DNA from: JACVRW01 sp963812415
GTDB taxonomy: Bacteria; Actinomycetota; Thermoleophilia; Solirubrobacterales; Thermoleophilaceae
Length of the DNA stretch: 64,000 nucleotides
Direction: 5' to 3'
Assembly (NCBI GenBank): GCA_963812415.1
Contig: CAWEVH010000006.1
Span: forward strand, 124,001-188,000
Below, piece after piece: positions 18,876 to 28,926 of the stretch. The notes beneath the pieces were generated by a model, which saw nothing but the letters and a program-made list of their open reading frames with translations, was not told the DNA's origin and ran no database searches. The translations under genes were made by a program, and so were the position numbers. Position 1 is the stretch's first letter. Each line of letters begins with the position of its first letter.

Positions 18876-19817
18876 TCAGCGTGAGCGGTCGAGCTCGAGG
18901 GCGACGGCCTGCATGTGCGCCTCCAGGTCGGTGATCAGCTCGCGCACTCCGGGTGAGAGGCGGGCGGCGCGGCGGGTGATCACCGCGAACGTGTCGTGGA
19001 GCGCGGGCGCGAACGGCACGGTGCTCAAGCCGTCGGGATAGCCGGGCCCTCGTGTGTAGGCACTGGGCAGGTAGGTGTCGCCGAGGCCTTCGGCGACCAG
19101 GCGCAGGGCGAGGTCCATGAACTCGACCTCGACGCGCGGGTGCAGCGTCAAGCCGTCCGCCTGGGCGCGCTCGGCGAGTTGCCGGCGGATGGGGTCGTTG
19201 TCGGCGGACTCGGCGTCGTAGAAGACCAGCGGCGCCTTCGCCAGCCGCTCGATCGTCACCGGGTACCTCGCGCGCTCCGGGATGGCGCTGACGTAGAGCA
19301 CCTCGTCGCGCACGAGGGGACGCACGTCGAGCCGACTGTCGTCGATGGGCAGCACGACGACCGCGGCCTCGAGCTCGCCGCGCCTGACGCGCTCGGCCGT
19401 CCAGGACGAATTGCGGCCCACGAGTCGCACGGTCACGCGGGGATGGCGCGAGAGGAAGGAGGACACCAGCTCGTCCAGGCGCCAGGGCGCCGGCGCGTTG
19501 AACGTGCCGAGGGCCACCACCCCGCCGCGCAGCGACGTCAACTCGCCGACGCTCTCGGCGGCGTCCTCGAGTGAGCGGAGCGTGCGGACGGCGTGCTCCG
19601 CGAAGGCGTGGCCGGCATCGGTCGGGACCACCCCGCGGCCGGCTCGGACGAACAGGTCGGCGCCCAGCACGCGCTCCAGCTTGCGGATCTGATCCGCCAC
19701 CGCGGGCTGTGAGACGTGCAACGCCTCGGCCGCAGCGGTGAACGAGCCCAGTTCCGCCGCGGCGCAGAAACAGCGGATCTGCTGGAGAGACAAAAGCTCT
19801 GCCTTCGGTCCAGCCAA
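18876..19817 (-). CDS. LysR family transcriptional regulator
   Basis: 313 residues. The N-terminal winged HTH begins LLSLQQIRCFCAAAELGSFTAAAEALHVSQPAVADQIRKLE (given in two overlapping halves around residues 9-49). A linker helix follows, then the substrate-binding domain (GTFNAPAPWRL, GDTYLPSAY). It is divergent from the amine oxidase at 19853, with only 35 bases between, the classic layout for LysR control of the adjacent operon. The start is TTG; an inducer cannot be predicted. Confidence 0.9.
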   Translation of the reverse strand: MAGPKAELLSLQQIRCFCAAAELGSFTAAAEALHVSQPAVADQIRKLERVLGADLFVRAGRGVVPTDAGHAFAEHAVRTLRSLEDAAESVGELTSLRGGVVALGTFNAPAPWRLDELVSSFLSRHPRVTVRLVGRNSSWTAERVRRGELEAAVVVLPIDDSRLDVRPLVRDEVLYVSAIPERARYPVTIERLAKAPLVFYDAESADNDPIRRQLAERAQADGLTLHPRVEVEFMDLALRLVAEGLGDTYLPSAYTRGPGYPDGLSTVPFAPALHDTFAVITRRAARLSPGVRELITDLEAHMQAVALELDRSR

Positions 19818-19836
19818 GTAACCAACTCTAGCTTGG
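19814..19836. promoter_or_regulatory. Candidate LysR operator between divergent genes
   Basis: CCAAG at 19814-19818 and CTTGG at 19832-19836 form an inverted repeat with a 13-bp spacer in the short gap between lysR and the amine oxidase gene. The left arm overlaps the lysR TTG start. LysR sites are often T-N11-A dyads of this size, and this position would let the regulator control both genes. Confidence 0.35.
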
Positions 19837-19852
19837 GGTACGCCGGCAACGG

Positions 19853-21295
19853 ATGATGTCCGGGGTGATTCGAGCGGGTGACGAGGGAGGCGAGCTCAGG
19901 GACGTGGTCGTGGTCGGCGGCGGCATCGCCGGACTGGCTGCGGCGTGGCGGCTGCGTGACCACGACGTCCTGCTGCTCGAGGCCGACGAGCGGCTCGGCG
20001 GCCGCATGCACTCCACGACCCGCGGCGACTACTGGCTGAACTACGGCGCCCACCTGTTCCCCGCGCCGGGCACCATCGTGGATCGCATGGCGCGAGATTG
20101 CGGCCTCGACGCCGTGCCGGTGACGGGCAGCATGATGGGACTCGCGGTCGGGTCCAAGCTACTGACCGGTGGGCCGGTGGAGACCTATCCGTTCCGTCTT
20201 CCGTTGCCGGCGCGCGACCGGGTCGCATTCGCGCGGGCCGGCCTGAGGGTGCAGCGCGCGGTGGCCGCATACCGCCGAGCGTCGACACCGAGAGCGGGGG
20301 AAACGCCCGCCGAGGTGCGGGCCCGCGTCCTCGCCTTCGAGGACGCGCGCTCGTTCGCGGACTTCCTCGGCCCGTTGCCGCCTGCCGTGGAGGCGATCTT
20401 CTCGTGCGCCGCCCACCGCGCCACGGCCGAGCTGTCCGAGCTCTCGGCCGGATGTGGCATCGGGCTCTTCGCGATGGTCTGGGGCGGCAAGCGGTCGCTG
20501 ATCGCCCGCAATCTCGTGGGCGGCACCGGGCAGCTGCCGCTCGCGCTGTCTCGCCGTCTCGGGGCCCGCGCCCGGACGGGCTGCCGCGTCGCCTGTCTGC
20601 GGCCCCAGGGCACGGAGCTGGTCGTGGACTATCAGACAGGCGGCCACGTGGAGAGCGCGCGCGCTCGCCACGTGATCGTCGCGGTGCAGGCTCCGTTCGC
20701 CGCGCCGCTTGTCGCACCGCTGTCCGGGCAGGCGGCCGCAGCCCTGGAGCAGATGACCTACGGCATGTTTGTCACCGTGGCCGTCGAGACACGCGAGACC
20801 CGCGCGATGCCGTGGGACCGCGTCTATGCGATGGCCACGCCCGGCCGCGTGTTCGACATGTTCACGAACCAGGGGCACGCGCTGCGTGGCGACGGCGGAC
20901 GCCGGCCGGGCGGCAGCCTGATGCTGTTCGCCGGTGCACGCGCAGCCGGCGCCCTCCAGCGCCAGTCCGACGACGCGATCACCGACCGGTTCCTGGCCGA
21001 CCTGCACGACCTGTATCCACAGACCCGTGGCGTGATCGCCGACGCCGTGGTGCATCGCTGGGAACTGGGCAACGTCTACGCGCGCCCAGGGCGACAGCGC
21101 CTCCAGGCCGCCTTGGAGGGCGCCCTCGGTGAGCACTCCAACCTGCACCTCGCCGGCGACTACTTCGCCGAGCTCGGCAACATCGAGGCCGCCGCCCGTA
21201 CCGGGACGGTCGCCGCCGAGCGCGTCGAGACGCAGCTCCGCACAGCCGCCACGACCACTCCTCCGATCCGACAGAACGAGGTTCGCCATGCCTGA
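19853..21295 (+). CDS. FAD-dependent amine oxidase / protoporphyrinogen-oxidase-like protein
   Basis: 480 residues. The N-terminal dinucleotide fold has VVVVGGGIAGLAAAWRL, then a Glu (LLEADERLGGRM) to bind the FAD ribose. The C-terminus, LHLAGDYFAELGNIEAAARTGTVAAERV, is the flavin-closing motif of the monoamine oxidase/PPOX superfamily. The middle part is poorly conserved, so the substrate is unknown (an amine, a porphyrinogen or a carotenoid-like compound). ATG 19853 and the next ATG at 19856 are both possible. The stop overlaps the next gene's start, indicating translational coupling with the DapA-like lyase. Confidence 0.85.
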   Translation: MMSGVIRAGDEGGELRDVVVVGGGIAGLAAAWRLRDHDVLLLEADERLGGRMHSTTRGDYWLNYGAHLFPAPGTIVDRMARDCGLDAVPVTGSMMGLAVGSKLLTGGPVETYPFRLPLPARDRVAFARAGLRVQRAVAAYRRASTPRAGETPAEVRARVLAFEDARSFADFLGPLPPAVEAIFSCAAHRATAELSELSAGCGIGLFAMVWGGKRSLIARNLVGGTGQLPLALSRRLGARARTGCRVACLRPQGTELVVDYQTGGHVESARARHVIVAVQAPFAAPLVAPLSGQAAAALEQMTYGMFVTVAVETRETRAMPWDRVYAMATPGRVFDMFTNQGHALRGDGGRRPGGSLMLFAGARAAGALQRQSDDAITDRFLADLHDLYPQTRGVIADAVVHRWELGNVYARPGRQRLQAALEGALGEHSNLHLAGDYFAELGNIEAAARTGTVAAERVETQLRTAATTTPPIRQNEVRHA

Positions 21296-22220
21296 TCACG
21301 CCGGCTTCCACGGCGTCCTGCCCGCGCTCATCACGCCGTTCAGCGACGACCGCGCCGCCATCGACGCCGACGCGCTCACGGCGAACGTCGAGCGTCTCAT
21401 CAACGTCGGCGTCGCCGGGCTCGTGCCGGGCGGCAGCACCGGCGAGTTCACGACCCTGACCCACGCCGAGCGGCGCGAGCTGATCGAGCTCACCGTCGCG
21501 GCCGCGGCGGGCCGGGTCCCGGTCGTGCCCGGCACCGGAGCGCTATCGACGCGGGAAACCGTCGAGCTGAGCGTGCACGCCGAGCGCAGCGGCGCCGGCG
21601 CGGTGATGATCGTGCCGCCGTTCTACGACCCCCTCGGCTGGCGCGAGCTGCTCGCCCACTACGCCGCCGTCGCAGAGGAGATCTCGATCCCGATCATGTA
21701 CTACAACCTCCCGAGCGCCTCAGGCGTGACCCTCGACGCCGGCCAGCTGCGCCAGCTGCGGGACGAGAGCGGGAGTCACGTCGCTGAAGGACACCGGCGG
21801 CGATGCCGTCGCGGCTACGGAGCTCATCCAAGCCGGCGACCACGGGCCGACCCTGCTCAACGGCTGGGACACCCTGACCTTCGCCGCGCTCGCCGCAGGC
21901 GTGCGCGCCGTGGTCTGGGGAACCGCCTCCATCATTCCCGAGCAGTGCGTCGAGCTCCACCGCCTCCTCATCGACGACATCGACCTCCCCGCCGCCCGCG
22001 ACCTGTGGGCCCGCCTCTGGCCGCTCTGCAGGTTCCTGGAGGGCCACAGCTACCCGGCGGCCGTCAAGACCGCATGCGCACTCGTCGGCGACACCACGGG
22101 TCCGACACGCGCTCCCCTCTGCCGCTCACCCCCGATGCGACGACCGAGCTCCAACAGCTGTTGGACCGGGCTCGCGCAGGATCGGTCCCGAGCGCTGCGC
22201 TTCACCCCTCCGGGCGCTAG
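21289..22220 (+). CDS. Dihydrodipicolinate synthase/N-acetylneuraminate lyase family aldolase
   Basis: ATG 21289 (MPDHAGFHGVLPALITPF) overlaps the upstream stop by 7 bases. The product reads through two frame changes (near 21776 and 22110) to the stop at 22220. Family marks: GSTGEFTTLTHAER near residue 45 (GTTGE motif), IMYYNLPSASGVTL with the catalytic Tyr, and SLKDTGGD just after the first shift, whose Lys forms the Schiff base. It would do a pyruvate-dependent aldol cleavage or condensation. Pairing with an amine oxidase rather than lysine genes argues for a catabolic or specialised role, not lysine synthesis. Confidence 0.8.
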
Positions 22221-22226
22221 GCGCCC

Positions 22227-23000
22227 TCAGGCGCCGGGCGCGCGGGCGTGGACGGCGGTGAAGGCGATGGTCTGCGTCCACCAGCTCGGATCGGCGCAGT
22301 GGGCGAGGAAGCGGTCGATGAGCGGGCCGTCGATGCTTCCCGAGCTCACGAGCGGGTCGCGTAGCTCGACGATCGTCTGGGTCCAGTAGGTCGCCCACTC
22401 GGAGCCCCCGTTGTAGACGGCGGTCTCCGCCGTGCCTCCGACCTGCTCGAGGCCCAGCCCAGCGAGCCGTGGGGCCAGTTTGCGACCCACGTGGTAGTCG
22501 ATTCCCTGCTCACGCGACCATGCCAGCCACTTGTCCCAGAACGCTCGCACCTCGGGCGGCTCGGAGACGCTGACCGGCAGGAAGTCAGGTTCGATCAGCA
22601 GGATCGAGGCGCCCGGCGCCATGCTGGCGACGAGGTTGCGGATCGCTGCATCGGCGTCGCTGACGTGATGCAGCACCGCCCGCGCGGTCACGAGATCAAA
22701 GGTGCCGGGTTCGACTGGGCCGGCGACGATGTCGCCCTGGCGCAGCTCGAGGTTCGGCGCCCGCACATCGACGAGCGACAGGTCGAGATCGACGGCGACC
22801 GCCCGGCCGCCGGGGCCGACGCGCTCGGCGAGCCATGCGGAGATCGAGCCGTTGCCGCAGCCGACCTCCAGCGCCCGACCGCCCGTGCCCACGCCGAGCG
22901 ACTCGATGTGCCGGCGGTGCATCGGGTCGAGCAGTCGCGACATCAACGCCAGCCGCGAGCTCTCACCCTCGAGGTGATGGTCCAGCACGTACTCCGCCAT
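22227..23000 (-). CDS. Class I SAM-dependent methyltransferase
   Basis: 257 residues starting at ATG 22998-23000 (MAEYVLDHH). SAM-binding motif I is ALEVGCGNGSISAWLAERV near residue 45. Then come VAVDLDLSLV, a motif II acidic residue, and FDLVTARAVLHHVSDADA. The remainder is a helical lid typical of small-molecule methyltransferases (UbiE-like). It ends 7 bases from the convergent aldolase stop. It is followed 10 bases upstream by the BTAD regulator end, so the two minus-strand genes may be cotranscribed. Confidence 0.85.
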   Translation of the reverse strand: MAEYVLDHHLEGESSRLALMSRLLDPMHRRHIESLGVGTGGRALEVGCGNGSISAWLAERVGPGGRAVAVDLDLSLVDVRAPNLELRQGDIVAGPVEPGTFDLVTARAVLHHVSDADAAIRNLVASMAPGASILLIEPDFLPVSVSEPPEVRAFWDKWLAWSREQGIDYHVGRKLAPRLAGLGLEQVGGTAETAVYNGGSEWATYWTQTIVELRDPLVSSGSIDGPLIDRFLAHCADPSWWTQTIAFTAVHARAPGA

Positions 23001-23010
23001 GCGATCGATC

Positions 23011-24806
23011 CTACGACCCGAGTAGATCCTCCAGCACCGGATTGTCGATCTGTGCGGCCAGCGCCCGCGCGGCATCCAGTGCACCGGGTTCTCCGAGCCG
23101 AGCCCGGTAGGCGGTCGCGTGTACCAGGAGCTCGCAGATGCCGCGCTGCGCGGTGACAGCGTCGAGCTCATCGACCCAGCGCAGCGCGCCCTCCGCGCGA
23201 TGCTCAACTGCGACGGCGCACAGGGCGTCGAGACCGTAGGCCTCGATCCACAGGTAGGTATCCGGAAGCCGGCGGCAGACCGTGGGCGCGTCGGCGAGCC
23301 GCTCGAGCGCACCCGGGATGTCGCCGCGCGCAGCCGCGACCAAGCCGAGTCCACGGAGGCCGATGCTTTCCCAGCACGCGTCGCCGACCTCGCCGCCAAG
23401 GGCGAACGCGTGCTCGAAGCGCGCTTCCGCGGCGTCGACGTTGCCGAGCATGAGGTCGAGCTCGCCGCGGAAGGCTTCCGGCCAGGAGACGAACGCGGTC
23501 ATTCCCGGGCCTTGACCTCGTGGAGCGCCTGATCGAGGTGCTGCCGGGCGTCCTCGAGCTCCCGGAGCAGGTGATAGCGACCCAGCATCGTCAGCGCCAT
23601 AGCGAGGGGCTGGCCCGAGGACAGCCGCTTGGCACGCTCGACCCCCGAGCGGAGGAGATCGCCGGCCGCCGCGTAATCGCCGGTGTCGTGCCGTGAGGCG
23701 CCGCGCGTCACATCCACCCAGGCCAGCTCCTCATCGCGCCCCCCGGCGAGGTGAGCCGTCCGCGTGAGCGACTCGTCGGCCCGCTCGTACTGGCTGCGGA
23801 GAAACTGCACCCAGCCGATCTCGCGCCAGGCGGTGGCCGCGATGTCGTCGCGGCCGAGCTTCTCGGCGAGCGTCGTTGCCTCGTGGAGCGCCGCCGCTCC
23901 TTCTTCGTCCGTGCCCCGGGCCGAGTGGACGAGCGCGCCGCCGAGCGACACCAGTGCAGCGGACAGCGGCTCAGGAGCGCCGAGTCTGCGCGCTGCCGCG
24001 ACAGCGCTCCGCATGCGCTGAACGCCGGCCTCGACCGCGCCGGCCGCGAGCGCGGCCTCGCCGGCCTCGACCTGCACCTGGATCGAAGCCCCGCCTGAGA
24101 CCCGCGTCTCGTCCGGAGGCTCTGGAGCCTCCGCGGCGGCGCGTAGCGCGGGGCTCGGATCGACCCCCAGCTCGCGACGGAAGGACTCCGTACAAGCCTG
24201 CGCTCGCCGCGCGGCGCCCGCGTGGTCACCCGCTGCGTTGAGGCAGCGAACGAGGAGGACGTGGGCGTTCTCGTCGAACGGGTTGAGCCGTACGAGCTCA
24301 GTGGCGTGACGCGCCGCGGCTTCGACCTCGCCGCGCGCGAGCAACGCGAGCGCGGCCTGGTGGAGAACGGCGCATGTCGTTCCGGCGATATGGCGACGCT
24401 CGCTCTCGAGCCACAGCTCGAAGCCCGGGCTCGAGCGGAACGCCAAGCCTTCCAGAAACGCATGGCCGAGCCCCGGCAGCGCCGTGGCCTCCAGCCACGA
24501 ACCCTTGCTGAGGACGTCAACGTCCACCAGCGTCCCCGGCCGTAATGTCAAGCGCACCGGATCCCCCTCGAGCTTGGCATCGTCGCCGAGGCAGCGGCGC
24601 AGAGCAGAGAGCGTCCAGCGCAGCGCCCCCAGTGGGTCGTCCGCCTCCGAGAAGAGGAGGCCGGCCAGCCGCTCGCGCGAAGGGGGGAGCCGGGTACGCC
24701 GCAGGTAGGCGAGCAATCCCCACGGCTTGTGCCCGCGTGGAGGTTCGACCAGGGCGCCGCCGCGCTCCATCCTCGGCGGCCCCAACAGATCGACGCGCAG
24801 CCCTAC
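23011..24806 (-). CDS. BTAD/SARP-type transcriptional regulator with TPR tail
   Basis: About 600 residues, read through one shift near 23500; the two pieces join as HEVKARE-MTAFVSWPEAFRGEL, which reads as continuous helical-repeat sequence. The N-terminus LRVDLLGPPRMERGGALVEPP and KPWGLLAYL is the winged DNA-binding part of an AfsR/SARP regulator. Next is the BTAD helical domain (ARHATELVRLNPFDENAHVLLVRCL), then TPR-like helices. There is no ATPase domain, unlike the regulator at 25.5 kb. The exact start is unresolved: the only ATG in frame is at 24897-24899, but DNA-binding homology begins near 24800, right beside the repeats at 24821-24853. Confidence 0.8.
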
Positions 24807-24820
24807 CCCGGACCTCCGTT

Positions 24821-24881
24821 CGTCACACGCGCCGTCACACGGCCGAGTGTGACCCTTGCGCCCACCCGGATCAACCGGGTG
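24821..24881. promoter_or_regulatory. Direct and inverted repeats between BTAD regulator and secreted cupin
   Basis: CGTCACAC occurs at 24821-24828 and again at 24833-24840, a 12-bp period close to the 11-bp spacing of SARP heptamer sites. The second copy also pairs with GTGTGAC at 24847-24853 (6-bp spacer) to form a dyad. Ten bases on, CACCCGG-ATCAA-CCGGGTG at 24863-24881 is a perfect 7-bp-arm palindrome. Both lie between the divergent regulator and the cupin ATG at 24898, so autoregulation plus control of the cupin is likely. Confidence 0.5.
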
Positions 24882-24897
24882 GCGAAAGGAGTCGACC

Positions 24898-25422
24898 ATG
24901 ACCAACCTGAGCAGGAGCCGCAAGGCGGCGCTGGCTACGGCGATCATCGCCGTTCCTCTGATCGGTGCGAACGTGATGCCGTCCGGAGCGCAGCAGCCGA
25001 CACCGCCGCCGATCGCAACCGAGTTCCTGACCGGCCGCGCTGCGTTCAGCGACAACGTGGACGCCAAGTTCAAGATCAAGCGCAATGGAGAGGAAGCCAC
25101 GGTCGTGAAGTCCGACGACGCGTCCCGCACCGTGGTGGCCAGGTTCACCGTGCAACCGGGAGCGCGCTTTCCGTGGCACACCCACCCCGGTCCCGTGATC
25201 GTCAATGTCACCCAGGGTGAGCTGGTCTACGTTCCCGCCGACGACTGCTCGCAGCGTCCATACCCTGCGGGTACCGCGTTCGTCGACCCCGGTCGCGGCC
25301 ACGTCCACAGCGCCTTCAACCGCACGGACCAGCCCACGGTCCTCGTCGCGACGTTCTACGAGGCGCCCGCGGAGGGCCCGCTGGTCATCCCGGCGGAGAC
25401 GCCCGCTGGGTGCTCGAGCTAG
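24898..25422 (+). CDS. Secreted cupin-domain protein
   Basis: 174 residues. The N-terminal signal peptide is basic (SRSRK) with a hydrophobic ATAIIAVPLIGANVM core and a likely cut after SGA. The mature part is one cupin: FPWHTHPGPVIVNVTQGELVYV carries two His and a partner in motif 1, and GRGHVHSAFN carries a His in motif 2. AAAGGAG at 24884-24890 fixes the start at ATG 24898. An extracellular metal-binding or sensor protein is likely. It is divergent from the BTAD regulator, with shared operator-like repeats. Confidence 0.85.
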   Translation: MTNLSRSRKAALATAIIAVPLIGANVMPSGAQQPTPPPIATEFLTGRAAFSDNVDAKFKIKRNGEEATVVKSDDASRTVVARFTVQPGARFPWHTHPGPVIVNVTQGELVYVPADDCSQRPYPAGTAFVDPGRGHVHSAFNRTDQPTVLVATFYEAPAEGPLVIPAETPAGCSS

Positions 25423-25477
25423 CCGTCCGGCCCGCGCGGCCGAGACGCCGCGTCGCGGCGGTTAGGGTTGCCGCCAG

Positions 25478-28400
25478 ATGCTGCGGATCCGTCTCCTCGG
25501 CGAGCTTCGCCTCGAGCTGGAGGGACGGCCGCTGGGTGTCATCGCGAGCCGTCGGGCGCGGTCGCTGCTCGCGTGGCTCGCGTATCACCCGGGGTTGCAT
25601 CCTCGCTCCCGGGTGGCGGCGGTGTTCTGGCCGGACGTGCTCGAGAGCAGCGCCCGCGCGAGTCTGAGGACGACGCTGGCCACTCTGCGTCGCGAGCTGG
25701 GAGAGGCCGCCGCCGGATACGTCGTCGCCGAGCGCGAGCGCGTCGGTCTCGTCGAGGGCGCTGAGGTCTGGGTCGACGTCCATCACGCCGACGCATTGAC
25801 GCTGTATCGGGCCGAGCTGCTCGTCGACCTCGACGACGACTGGGTCCTCGAGGCGCGCCAGGCGGAGCGCGAGCGCGCCGGCGAGCTGCTCGGGGCGCTC
25901 GGGGAGGCGGCCGAGGCGGCCGGCGACCTGGAGGCGGCCGTGACGCACGCGCGCAGACGGCTCGAGCTCGAGCCCGTGTCCGAGGACGCCGCCCGGGTGC
26001 TGATGCGGCGGCTGGCACTGAGCGGGGACCGGGCGGCGGCGGTGGCCGCCTACGAGGCGTTCCGCGCCGTCCTGCAGCGTGACCTGGGCATGGCGCCGTC
26101 CGGCGAGACGCGCGCGCTGGTCGAGCAGCTCCGCGCCGAGCGGCACGGCGAGCAGTCTGACGCCGGAGCGCTGCCGCTGCCGCAGGCGCTGGCCCACGGC
26201 GCCCAGCCGCCGCTCGTCGGCCGGGACGAGCCGCTCGCCGTGCTGAGGGTCGCCTGGGGCCGTGCGGGCGCCGGATCCGCGGCCGTCGTGACCGTCGACG
26301 GCGAGGCCGGCAGCGGCAAGACGCGGCTGCTCACCGAGCTTGCCGAAGAGGTGCGCGCCGCCGGCGCCACGGTGCTCGCCGGCCGCTGCGTCGAGGAGGG
26401 CGTGACGGCGTTCGCGCCCTTCAGCGAGGCGCTCCGGCCCTTCGTCGCCGCCTCCACGGGCGCGCTTCCCGCGTGGGTGACCGGCGAGCTGGCTCGCCTG
26501 CTGCCCGAGCTCGACCCCGACGCCTCGCCGCCGGAGGGCGAGCCGCGCGACGCTCGCGACCGCCTGTTCCAGGCGGTGGCCGCCACGATCGCAGCCGCCG
26601 CGCGGCAGGCGCCCGTCCTGCTGATCGTGGAGGACCTGCACTTGGCCGACCGCGCGACGCTCGGAATGCTCGCGCACGCCATCCGGACACTGGCGGGAGA
26701 CCCGCTGCTCGTGGCCGGCTCGCTGCGCGACGAGGGCGCCGAGGCCGATCCCGCGCTGCACGCGCTGCTCGGCGACCTGCGGCGCGAGCGGAGGCTCGAG
26801 CGCGCGGTGCTCGCCGGCCTGACCGAGGTGGAGACGGGTTCCCTGGCCACGGCCTGGCTCGGCGCGCCGGCGTCGCCCGAGCTTGTGGCGGCCGTCCACC
26901 GGCGCACCGGCGGCAACCCGCTCTTCGTCGAGGAGCTCGTACGCCACCTCGTCGAAACGCACCCAGGCCGCTCGGACGAGGCGCTGGTGGCCGCGGCCGG
27001 CGCCGACGTGCCCCTGGGGGTGCGCTCGGTGATCGACCGCCGGCTCGACCGCCTGCCGGAGCCGGCGGGACGCGCCCTGCGCGTCGCGGCCGTGTGCGGC
27101 GAGGACTTCGCGCTCGCCGACGTAGCGCTCGCCTGCGAGACGACCGACGAGGCGCTGGCGGACGGCCTCGAGGTGGCCGTCGGCGGCGGGCTGGTCGTGG
27201 AGGCGGCTGCGCCGGGGCAGTACCGCTTCGCGCATGCCCTCGTCCGCGAGGCGCTGATCGCGGGGTTGAGCGGCACGCGCCGCGCGCTGCTCCACCGGCG
27301 CGTGGCGGAGGTGCTGGCGGCGCTGCCCGGGGCAGCGCCGGCTGCCGGAGCTGGCGCGACACCTGCTCGATGCTCGCCCGCTGGTGGACGCGGCGGCGGC
27401 GGCGAGCTGCGCGCTGCGCGCCGCCGAGGAGGCGAAGCGCACGCTTGCCTACGAGGACGCCGCCGCGCTGCTCGAGCGGGCGGCGGCGGGCGAGCTCGAG
27501 GAGCGCGACCCGCTGCGCGTCGAGCTGCTGCTCGGCCTGGCCGACATCCGCCAGCGCCTGGGCGACGCGCCGGCGGCCGACCGCTGCCTCGAGGAGGCCG
27601 TGCGCGAGGCGCGCGCGCTCGGGAACGGCGAGCTGCTCGCGCGCGCGGCGCTCGCGACGGCGGGCCTGACGGTGAGCGTCGGGCCGGTCCGGGACGAGGT
27701 GCGCGCGCTGCTCGAAGAGGCGCTCGCCGCCGTCGAGGCGGCCTCGGAGCTGCGCCCACGGCTGCTCGCGCGGCTGGCGATCGAGGTCTACTACGCGCCG
27801 CCGCCGACGCTGCGCGAGCGCCTGAGCGACGAGGCCCTGCAAGGCGGCCGGCAAGCGGGAGGGCGGGCACTGCTCGAGGCGCTCGGCGCCCGGCACGTGG
27901 CGCTCTGGACCCCCGCTCACACCGAGGAGCGTCTCGCGGTGGCGGACGAGCTCGTGATCGCCGCGCGAGCGGCGGGAGATCGCGAGGCCGAGCTGCAGGG
28001 CATCAACTGGCGCGTGGCCGACCTCTTCGAGCTCGGCGAGCTCGAGGCGCTGCGGGCCTCGATCGCCGACTACGAGCAGCTCGCGGCGCAACTGCGCCTG
28101 CCCGCCTACGACTGGTACGTGCCGCTGTGGCGGGCGACGCTCGCGCTCCTCGACGGATCGGCTGGACGAGGCGCGGCGGCTGTCCGATGAGGGCGCGCGT
28201 ATCGGGCGCAGCGCGCACGACGCCAACGCCGAGCTGCTGTTCGAGGTCCAGCGCAACAGCATCGACGCGTCGCGGCGGCCGCGTCTCGGACGAGGGGTTC
28301 GCACGGATGGAGGCGCGCGCCGAGCACTCCCCGGCCGGCGGGGCCTGGCGCGCCGCGACTCCTGGCCAGGGCGCTGATGCGCGGCGACGCGGAGCGCGTC

Positions 28401-28836
28401 GCGGCGCGCTCTCGGCGACGAGGCGGCGAGCCTGGCCGCGGCGCCGCTCGACGCCAACTGGCTCTACACCGCCACGGCGCTCGGCGTGCTCGCCGCCCGC
28501 TTCGGCGACCTGGCCGCCGCCGCCAAGCTGTACCCGCTGCTGGCGCCCTACGGCCACCGGATCGTGACGGTGGGCGCGTGGCTGCGGCTGCAGCGGGTCC
28601 GCGGCGCTCGCGCTCGGCCTGCTTGCGACGACGCTCGGCGACCGGCCGGGGCGACGCGCACTTCGAGCAGGCGGTGCGAGCGCAACGATGCTCTCGGCGC
28701 GGTGGTGCTGGCGGCGGCCGCGCGGCAAGCGCTCGCCGGCGTGCTCGACGACGAGGCGCGCGCGGAGCGCCTGCGGCACGAGGCCGACACGGCCATCGCG
28801 ATGACGCTGCCGGACGGCGTGCTCTGGCGGCTCTAA
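25478..28836 (+). CDS. Large BTAD - AAA ATPase - TPR transcriptional regulator
   Basis: About 1,110 residues when read through frame changes near 27345, 28165 and several between 28270 and 28620, a stretch of poor sequence. The N-terminal SARP winged helix begins LRIRLLGELRLELEGRPL. Then comes BTAD (HARRRLELEPVSEDAARVLMRRLALSGD), and a STAND-like ATPase with P-loop DGEAGSGKTRLL near 26300, Walker B LLIVEDLHLAD and RRTGGNPLFVEELV. The C-terminal TPR-like helices run to YGHRIVTVGAW and its tail. Such proteins sense a ligand or ATP state and activate nearby genes; the FAD oxidase at 28927 and the MFS exporter are the natural targets. TAGGGT at 25463-25468, 9 bases before ATG, suggests a leaderless message. 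Confidence 0.85.
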
Positions 28837-28926
28837 CGCGCCCGCACGCAGGACTCACGCGGCCCTAACGGTTGCCTTGCGGGCGGCCGGAATGGTGGAG
28901 GCATCCCCAAACCCGAAGGAGCTTCC

